Assembly (NCBI GenBank): GCA_016210375.1
Contig: JACQUH010000337.1
Location: 1 to 5,726, forward strand
Source of the DNA: Chloroflexota bacterium
GTDB taxonomy: Bacteria; Chloroflexota; Dehalococcoidia; Lucifugimonadales; JACPCL1
Reading direction: 5' to 3'
DNA length: 5,726 nucleotides
Shown one piece after another: positions 1-4,860 of the stretch. Made by a program: the position numbers and the translations under genes. Each line of letters starts with the position of its first letter. Positions within the stretch are counted from its first letter, which is position 1. Below the pieces are notes generated by a model that had not been told where the DNA came from, made no database searches, and saw only the letters and a list, made by a program, of their open reading frames with translations.

Positions 1-243
1 ATTCTGGTCCGTGCCAAGCCAGAAACGGAAGCTGGGGCCCTGGAGGGGTGCATCAAAGTGCATCTTTATGGGGTCGTAGCGAGCAATGACCGGCGCAGCG
101 AGGGCAGCCGCAACAACAGCGATCACCAGCACTGCTCCTACAGCGCCAAGGGGTTTGCTGCGGATGAACCTCAAGACAACGGAGGCCAGCCCTCTCCTTG
201 AGGGAAGGGCTATCCCCACTGCCCTGTGTGCCAACTGCTCCAT
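1..243 (-). CDS. DppC/OppC-type ABC transporter permease, N-terminal part (cut by window edge)
   Basis: This is the second inner-membrane permease of a dipeptide/oligopeptide/nickel-type ABC importer; it would pair with the DppB-type permease just upstream. Only 81 codons are visible. After a basic N-terminus there is one hydrophobic membrane segment at about residues 31-56. The visible part ends at WLGTDQN (residues 75-81), the start of the LGTDxxGRD signature found near the N-terminus of DppC/OppC proteins. The start is the ATG at 243, with AAAGGGA about nine bases upstream. It lies 22 bases after the stop of the DppB-type gene, so the two are almost certainly co-transcribed. The transmembrane domain with the EAA loop lies beyond the window. 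The substrate cannot be told from this fragment. Confidence 0.92.
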   Translation of the reverse strand, partial: MEQLAHRAVGIALPSRRGLASVVLRFIRSKPLGAVGAVLVIAVVAAALAAPVIARYDPIKMHFDAPLQGPSFRFWLGTDQN

Positions 244-265
244 GGGTGCCAATCCCTTTCGCAGG

Positions 266-1225
266 CTAGTTGAATCGTATCCTGGGGTCCAACTGTGCGT
301 AGGCCACGTCTACAGCCAGGTTGATGAGCAGGAACCACAGCACCATGATGACTAAGAAATTCTCCACAATCGGGTAATCGCGCTCGTTCAAGGCACTGAT
401 GAGCGCGTTCCCCATGCCTGGGATAGAAAACAGGGCCTCCATAATCAGCGTGCCACCCAGCAGGTGGCCGAACTGACTCCCCACGATGGTGATGACTGGG
501 AGAAGGGCGTTTTTCAGGGCGTGACGACCGATTACCACACTCTCCCGTAGTCCCTTGGCGCGGGCAGTGCGTACGTAGTCCTCCCGCAGCACCTCCAACA
601 TGGTAGAGCGGGTCATCCGAGCGGTCAAAGCTGAGAGGAGGTAGCCCAATACAAGAGCAGGGAAAATCAACTGCTGGAAGTTGCTCCACGGATCCTTCCA
701 TAGCGAAACGTAGCCGATGGGCGGAATCCAGTGCAGGACCAAGGAGAGAAACAGGATCACAAGACTGCCTATCCAAAAGCCGGGCATGGCAATTCCCAAT
801 ATGGAAACGATACGGAGCCCGTAGTCTGTCATCGTGTCTTGCTTGATGGCCATCAACACGCCAAGGGGGATCCCAATGCTTAGAGAGATGAGCAGGGTGA
901 GAACGGCCAGCTCCAGGGTCACGGGGAAACGCCTCTTGAACTCCTGAATGACCGGCTCTCCATGGAAGAGGGAGTCCCCCAGGTCCAGGCGAGCCAGGCC
1001 GCTTATCCAGGAAAAGTACTGCACAGCCAGCGGTCTATCCAGCCCCAACTGCGTCCTAAGCTTGGCCAGATCCTCGGGCCGGAGGGCGGTTGCCCCTTCT
1101 CTGCCAGCCAGAATAGTGTGGGCAACATCGCCTGGCACCACACGGAGGACCAAGAATATGAAAACGGATACGATGAGCAGAGTTGGCGGCACCAACAAGA
1201 GTCGCCTTGTGATGTACGTTCCCAA
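266..1225 (-). CDS. DppB/OppB-type ABC transporter permease
   Basis: This 319-residue inner-membrane permease belongs to the binding-protein-dependent transport family (BPD_transp_1) of peptide-type importers, and its length is normal for the family. The N-terminal membrane segment (about 9-30) runs into LRVVPGD (27-33), the DppB/OppB hallmark. LGLDRPLAVQYFSW (60-73) and LGDSL (82-86) follow, also typical. The EAA cytoplasmic loop, which contacts the ATPase, is at about 215-243 (EDYVRTARAKG, later LLP). The end reads LDPRIRFN, close to the usual LDPRIR. The start is TTG at 1225, supported by AGGGGGA five bases upstream; no better ATG is in frame. The gene lies 100 bases after the solute-binding protein and 22 bases before the DppC-type gene. 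Substrate (peptide, nickel or another small solute) is undetermined. Confidence 0.95.
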   Translation of the reverse strand: MGTYITRRLLLVPPTLLIVSVFIFLVLRVVPGDVAHTILAGREGATALRPEDLAKLRTQLGLDRPLAVQYFSWISGLARLDLGDSLFHGEPVIQEFKRRFPVTLELAVLTLLISLSIGIPLGVLMAIKQDTMTDYGLRIVSILGIAMPGFWIGSLVILFLSLVLHWIPPIGYVSLWKDPWSNFQQLIFPALVLGYLLSALTARMTRSTMLEVLREDYVRTARAKGLRESVVIGRHALKNALLPVITIVGSQFGHLLGGTLIMEALFSIPGMGNALISALNERDYPIVENFLVIMVLWFLLINLAVDVAYAQLDPRIRFN

Positions 1226-1230
1226 AGCGT

Positions 1231-1260
1231 TCCCCCTGCCTTCGGTAGCCAGACGAAGGC
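1231..1260 (-). promoter_or_regulatory. Hairpin abutting the DppB-type gene's ribosome-binding site
   Basis: Read on the minus strand, GCCTTCG and CGAAGGC form a perfect 7-bp stem (1254-1260 with 1238-1244) with a 9-base loop. It ends directly before AGGGGGA (1231-1237), the ribosome-binding site of the TTG-started permease. No T-run follows, so it is not a classical terminator. Hairpins between a binding-protein gene and its permeases are known to stabilise the upstream mRNA and lower permease expression. That role is inferred here from position only. Confidence 0.45.
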
Positions 1261-1325
1261 GTAACCACCTCTACCTGCAACGCGCGCAATGAATCTAGGA
1301 GCGAGCTTCTCCCCTGGCGGCAGCC

Positions 1326-3074
1326 TTATTTGGCCAGCCACACCCGCTCAAAGTGGAAGTTGTCCCTCAGAATGCCGTGGTGGGTCCAACCCCGCACCTC
1401 AGGCCGGAACGCATTATGCTGGTATCCGGAAGACGCGGGGAACCCGGGAATGATCTCCTCGAAGAGCCGCTTCTGGAACTGGTCAGTCAGCTTCTTCCGT
1501 ACCGCGAAGTCCGCAGCGCTACCAATCTGCTGGAAGAGGCTCTCTAGCTGGGGGTCGTTCAAGCCCACGCGGTTCTCCGGATCCCCGGCGACGTAGGTGC
1601 TCAACTGGGAGGTCGGGTCATAGAGCGGCTTGATGATGGAACCGCTGGTAATCTTGTAGTTCAGCTGTCGTGTTATATCTGTCCAGGGGGCCGGATAGGT
1701 CACTACTTTGCCGGTGAGTTTGAACAGTCCCGAATCGCTCAGGACGCCCATGTTCCGCTCGCTGCCCACCAGGTAGCGGTCCGCAATGAGGTACTCCAGC
1801 TCCAGAGGGGTAGAATAGCCAGCCTCGGCCAGCAGGGCCTTGGCCTGGGCTATGTCCTCGGCTTTGACGCCGCGGTACATGGGGAACTGCAGTAGATAGC
1901 TCTTGTCCAACGCCCACGTGAGACTTATGCCGCCGGTGAAATCGCCCAACTCTCCCGCCCCGGAGAGCTGAAGCAGCTTGGTCTGGTCCCAGACCAGGGA
2001 GATGGCCTTGCGCACCTTGAAGTCGTTGAAGGGCGGCTGGGTCATATTAAGCTGAACGGGGCCAGTGGTGGTAGACTTGTACTGTATTATCCGTATCTCC
2101 GGGTTGGTCTGTGCAACTTGCTTGGCCTCGTCCTCCGATAGTCCACGGCCACCGAACCCGGTCATGTGCACACGGCCGGTGCGGAGCGCCGCCACCTGCT
2201 GGGCGTTTTCAGGTATTACCAGGACCTGGATGCCATCCAGGTATGGCAACTTTTCTGTACCTTGAGCCCAGTAGCTGTCGTTCCGGCTCAGCTTTATGTC
2301 CACCCCCTTGTTCCATTCTTTGAACACAAAGGGCCCGCTGCCCACCGGCTTCTTCTCCAGGGCCTTCTGGTCCACGTCAACAATGTGCTTGGGCGCAATG
2401 GAGGAGGTGGGCAGAGCCAGTTGAGCCATCATGTACCCTGTGGGAGCAGAGGTCCGGATGACTACGGTCAACTCATCGGGGGTGTCTACGCCTGCCACGG
2501 TACGAAACTGCGTGCTCAACGGGCTTATTACTCCTTGGGGCGGAGTCTTCAGCCGCTCTATCGTCGCCTTCACATCGGCCGAGGTAAGGGGCTTGCCGTC
2601 GTGGAAGGTTATACCCTTGTGCAGCTTGAAGGTGAATACCGTGGAGTTCTCGTTCACGGTCCAGCTCTCCGCGGCCTCCCCGATGATCACTCGCTCCGCA
2701 GGAAGGCGCTCGCTGTCTATCCGGACCAACGTGTTATATATACCCGTGGCGTATCCCAGCGGGAGGACGCTGGTCTCCTGATTAATGTCCAGTGTCCTCG
2801 GGTCTCCGCTGCCGTATTGAATGATGATGCCGCCTCGCTGAGGCTGTACAGTGGGTACAGGGGTAGCCGTAGCGGTCGGCGCAGCGGTAGGAGTGGCAAC
2901 GACGGCATCGCGAGTGGGTGTTGCCGGGGCGGTAATGGTCGGCAACCCCACGGTTAGGGGCGTAGGCGTCGCTGTTGGTACAGGGGTTGCGGTGGGCTCC
3001 GCTCCTGGGCTACAACTAATACCCAAGGCAAGGGTTAGCAATACTGTTGCCGCGAATAGTACGCAGTTCCTCAT
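1326..3074 (-). CDS. ABC transporter solute-binding lipoprotein, family 5 (peptide/nickel type)
   Basis: This 582-residue extracytoplasmic solute-binding protein (SBP_bac_5) would deliver substrate to the two permeases encoded downstream. Residues 1-20 are a signal peptide (basic start, hydrophobic core 5-19) before Cys21 in GISC, a somewhat loose lipobox. Residues about 26-79 are a low-complexity Thr/Pro/Ala linker that would hold the domain off the membrane. The folded domain starts near 82 and carries family features: ESWTVNENSTVFTFKL then FHDGKPLTSADVK (136-169), KPVGSGPFVFKEW (242-254), a VRKAISLVWD segment (354-363) and AKALLAEAGY (411-420). The start chosen is the ATG at 3074, with GGAGG about seven bases upstream. 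An in-frame ATG at 3089 would add five residues but has no ribosome-binding site. Expression is likely from the promoter at 3122-3150. Ligand is unknown. Confidence 0.95.
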   Translation of the reverse strand: MRNCVLFAATVLLTLALGISCSPGAEPTATPVPTATPTPLTVGLPTITAPATPTRDAVVATPTAAPTATATPVPTVQPQRGGIIIQYGSGDPRTLDINQETSVLPLGYATGIYNTLVRIDSERLPAERVIIGEAAESWTVNENSTVFTFKLHKGITFHDGKPLTSADVKATIERLKTPPQGVISPLSTQFRTVAGVDTPDELTVVIRTSAPTGYMMAQLALPTSSIAPKHIVDVDQKALEKKPVGSGPFVFKEWNKGVDIKLSRNDSYWAQGTEKLPYLDGIQVLVIPENAQQVAALRTGRVHMTGFGGRGLSEDEAKQVAQTNPEIRIIQYKSTTTGPVQLNMTQPPFNDFKVRKAISLVWDQTKLLQLSGAGELGDFTGGISLTWALDKSYLLQFPMYRGVKAEDIAQAKALLAEAGYSTPLELEYLIADRYLVGSERNMGVLSDSGLFKLTGKVVTYPAPWTDITRQLNYKITSGSIIKPLYDPTSQLSTYVAGDPENRVGLNDPQLESLFQQIGSAADFAVRKKLTDQFQKRLFEEIIPGFPASSGYQHNAFRPEVRGWTHHGILRDNFHFERVWLAK

Positions 3075-3121
3075 TGCCCACCTCCCCATTGAATAGTTGC
3101 TGCACTGAGCCTTGTGGCACC

Positions 3122-3150
3122 CTTATAGCACAGCGAACCTCGGCTGTCAA
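3122..3150 (-). promoter_or_regulatory. Sigma-70-type promoter of the ABC importer operon
   Basis: The minus strand has a perfect -35 TTGACA (3145-3150), a 17-base spacer and a -10 TATAAG (3122-3127, five of six consensus bases). Transcription would begin near 3115, giving a leader of about 40 bases before the ATG at 3074 with its GGAGG site. It is the strongest promoter-like sequence in the window and sits where the operon promoter should be. Confidence 0.75.
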
Positions 3151-3263
3151 CAGCGCGCACCCACTCCTGGGCAAGGTGAAACCCCTGGTGTCTTGGCAGC
3201 AGACTAGCCACCGATGGGTGCCTCCCACAATCCTCTTGAATCCGCTGAACAGGAGGGTAATGA

Positions 3264-3452
3264 ATGGGGAGCATCGGTAACGCCCCACAGAGGGCCTGTA
3301 GAAGTACCATGCCCGAGCGACTGGACTCCCCGATTCCTATGGGCGCCGCCGTGGGAATCGTCCTTGCGATGCAATCCGTGCCGCACCTGGCGAAGGCCGA
3401 CCCCGACGGAACGCTGGGGCTCCTCCTCGGTGACACCGTTATAGCAGACTAG
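3264..3452 (+). CDS. Possible small protein, 62 residues, unknown function
   Basis: I do not recognise this ORF. It has an ATG at 3264 preceded by AGGAGGG (3251-3257) at an ideal six-base spacing, and it ends 14 bases before the upstream candidate start (3467) of the regulator. Third-position G+C counted by eye is about 74% (46 of 62), as expected for coding DNA in this genome. The second half, from the internal Met16, looks protein-like: a short hydrophobic stretch (MGAAVGIVLAMQSV), then an acidic, Leu/Gly-rich end (GTLGLLLGDTVIAD). The first 15 residues look less convincing. No domain, Cys pair or full membrane span is evident. It could be a genuine small gene, a leader ORF coupled to the regulator, or a chance ORF in a G+C-rich intergenic region. 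Confidence 0.33.
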   Translation: MGSIGNAPQRACRSTMPERLDSPIPMGAAVGIVLAMQSVPHLAKADPDGTLGLLLGDTVIAD

Positions 3453-3475
3453 AGAGGGCCTTCGCAATGGGAGCG

Positions 3476-3498
3476 ACCCGCAAGCTTGACTGCGGGTT
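3476..3498 (+). repeat. Perfect inverted repeat overlapping the regulator's -35 box (candidate operator)
   Basis: ACCCGCA (3476-3482) and TGCGGGT (3491-3497) are perfect reverse complements around an 8-base centre that holds most of a TTGACT -35 candidate (3486-3491). The same half-site recurs directly as AACCCGCAA at 3529-3537, just before the ribosome-binding site at 3541. As DNA this is a plausible operator for autoregulation by the LuxR-type HTH protein. As RNA it could form a hairpin. The sequence shows the symmetry; binding is inference. Confidence 0.45.
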
Positions 3499-3515
3499 TG
3501 TCCTCCTGGTATCCT
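3486..3515 (+). promoter_or_regulatory. Candidate promoter for the LuxR-type regulator
   Basis: TTGACT (3486-3491, five of six consensus bases), an 18-base spacer and TATCCT (3510-3515, four of six) form a plausible sigma-70-type promoter. Transcription would start near 3522, leaving a leader of about 29 bases with GGAGG at 3541-3545 before the ATG at 3551. If real, it excludes the upstream start at 3467. The -10 box is weak, so an activator or another upstream promoter is possible. Confidence 0.38.
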
Positions 3516-3550
3516 TGGGCCAGGTAGCAACCCGCAACACGGAGGTTGTG

Positions 3551-4288
3551 ATGTGCGATACGGCGGTGGACCCCGAAACACGCCTCCTGCGTGTAGTTCC
3601 GTGCATGTCGCCTCGCCTTGGACTGGCCATGCTGACCCAGTTCCTAAAGACGTTGCCAGTGTCGGTGGTGGATGAAGAGTGTAGCGACTACTCAGAGCTG
3701 CACACTGTTGTGGTTACCCACCATCCTGACGTCATCGTCCTGCGAGTCCCCCTTGATGGGCTCCTCTCCTTTGCGCAACTCCTCGGCCTGCGCCAGTACC
3801 AACGTGACCTTGCATTCGTCCTGTTGTGCGCCGACGAAGCAGACCATTCGCAGATCAGGGCACTCATCGGCACCCGTGGTGTGAGTCTGCTCACGGTAGC
3901 AATGGAGGCTCGTTTCCTTACCTGCGTATTGCGCCAGGTCGCGGCTGGCTATTCAGTCGTTGCTCCCGACGTCGCAGCACGTCTGGAGCACATGTCCTCC
4001 TCCGACGTGGTCGGGGGGTCCTTTGGCTTGACTGCACGAGAGGTCATTGTCCTGAATGGACTGGCTGCCGGACACACCGAAGCCCGCATAGCCGAGGAGT
4101 TAGCAGCGAGTCTGCGGAGCGTGCAGCACCTCGTCGCGAGCGCCCGCGCCAAGCTCGGCGCCAGAGACCGAAGCCACGCGGTGGCGCTCGCCGTTACCGC
4201 CGGAATCGTCCCAGTCCCCAGAACTGCCGCGGAGGCACGCCCAGATGGGAATGAACTAGGAGGGGTCAAGGGCCTATCCCAGAACTAG
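3551..4288 (+). CDS. Orphan LuxR/NarL-type transcriptional regulator with a degenerate receiver domain
   Basis: This is a likely DNA-binding regulator of 245 residues. Residues about 11-145 follow the outline of a response-regulator receiver (RLLRVVP strand, HHPDVIVLRVPLDG at 57-70, LAFVLLCADEA at 87-97, then AAGYSVVAPDVAARL as in the linker of NarL-type proteins). The phosphorylation residues are missing: the N-terminal acidic pair is replaced around VVPCMSP, the phospho-acceptor position is Arg65, Cys93 stands at the Thr/Ser position, and no conserved Lys is seen. Residues about 158-220 are a GerE/LuxR helix-turn-helix (LTAREVIVLNGLAAGHTEARIAEEL onward, KLGARDRSHAVALAVTAGIV). It should bind DNA without phosphorylation-dependent switching. 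I chose the ATG at 3551 because GGAGG (3541-3545) is five bases upstream and the receiver fold begins there. An in-frame ATG at 3467, after GAGAGGG, would add 28 residues. No sensor kinase is in the window. The gene diverges from the ABC operon. Confidence 0.82.
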   Translation: MCDTAVDPETRLLRVVPCMSPRLGLAMLTQFLKTLPVSVVDEECSDYSELHTVVVTHHPDVIVLRVPLDGLLSFAQLLGLRQYQRDLAFVLLCADEADHSQIRALIGTRGVSLLTVAMEARFLTCVLRQVAAGYSVVAPDVAARLEHMSSSDVVGGSFGLTAREVIVLNGLAAGHTEARIAEELAASLRSVQHLVASARAKLGARDRSHAVALAVTAGIVPVPRTAAEARPDGNELGGVKGLSQN

Positions 4289-4640
4289 TTCCAAGCCCGC
4301 CTTGGCGCGCTCGTTCCTGCGCTGGCTCTCCATGTGGGCTGCCCAACCCGCAATGGCCAGCAGCAAATCAAGCAGCTCGCCTCCGACTTCAGTCCGTGGC
4401 TCTTGAAGGCTGTCTACCTGGCAGCCAGACTTCCCCAGGCGGTTCACTACTTTCAGGGTCGCCTGCGGCCCCTCGCGGTTCAGGCAGTCCAGCGCCTAGG
4501 TGAGCGCCGCCTGGTACTGGTCACAGTTGGCGCCGTTGTACAGGGCGGCCAGGGCGTCACAGTGCTGGCCCTTTTGGGCGGCCCCGCCACCTCACATAAA
4601 CGCGGGTCACTCGCCAGTCCTGGCGCTTCGCCTCTTCCCT
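4274..4640 (-). pseudogene. Degraded serine recombinase (resolvase-type catalytic domain)
   Basis: Reading the minus strand across frames recovers a resolvase-like protein. QDWRVTRVYV (from about 4622) is in one frame. It continues after a one-base shift (about 4571-4590) as QKGQHCDALAAL, YQAALT, a TAG at 4496-4498, then ALDCLNREGPQATLKVVNRL, SGCQVDSLQEP, LLLAIAGWAAHMESQ and RRNERAKAGLE. This matches the family pattern 'GW-V-RVY ... KGQHRPAL ... LxWALDRLSREG ... V-SLQEP ... ESxRxxERTKAGL'. The TAG stands where Trp is usual, so a TGG-to-TAG change is likely, and the DRLSRE motif Arg is now Cys. The N-terminal part with the catalytic Ser was not found, and the reading stops at 4274 before any GRP linker or DNA-binding domain. 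The gene is certainly non-functional as read. Its 3' end overlaps the regulator's last codons by 15 bases. It marks an old mobile element or integration site. Confidence 0.78.
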
Positions 4641-4646
4641 GCAACC

Positions 4647-4860
4647 ACGACCACACTTACCCCGCCTGCCTTTACCTTTGGGCTGACCTGGTTCGCCTGC
4701 TAGCCCAATGCCTTCGCAATCTGATCGTAAGTCATGCCTTACCCATCCGTGGGCAGCGCTTTGGGCCAGTTGGTAGCGAAACTGCGCCGATGCCACCCCG
4801 CCTTGATGCTGGTCAAGAACGCCGCTGCCGGTCAAAGTTACAACCACACTCTGCGGCTCA
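4647..4860. other. Stretch without a recognisable gene; possible HTH scrap
   Basis: No intact gene is supported here. The only protein-like piece is on the minus strand at 4700-4735: MTYDQIAKALG followed by a stop, which resembles the first helices of a helix-turn-helix. In a neighbouring frame, FRYQLAQSAAHGW (about 4745-4783) looks weakly protein-like. Together they suggest more decayed coding DNA between the permease and the recombinase relic, but I cannot assign a family. No terminator with a T-run was seen after the permease stop. Confidence 0.35.

Noticed and set aside
210..776. Minus-strand ORF overlapping the DppB-type gene
   Set aside because: It is the same strand but another frame of a clear permease, with no membrane-protein or domain pattern.
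2166..2957. Plus-strand ORF of 263 codons opposite the binding protein
   Set aside because: It is antisense to a well-supported family 5 binding protein; the low-complexity Gly/Arg/Ser end is the complement of the Thr/Pro linker.
3438..3467. Minus-strand promoter-like TTGCGA-18-TATAAC
   Set aside because: The -35 matches only four of six bases and no credible minus-strand gene begins near it; the operon has a much better promoter at 3122-3150.
3467..3550. Upstream start (ATG 3467) of the regulator
   Set aside because: It would add 28 residues before the receiver-like fold, over a region with promoter and inverted-repeat signals; the ATG at 3551 has the better ribosome-binding site. It is not fully excluded because GAGAGGG precedes 3467.
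4291..4305. CCAAG/CTTGG hairpin after the regulator as a terminator
   Set aside because: The stem is only 5 bp with no T-run after it, and the bases belong to the readable recombinase relic.
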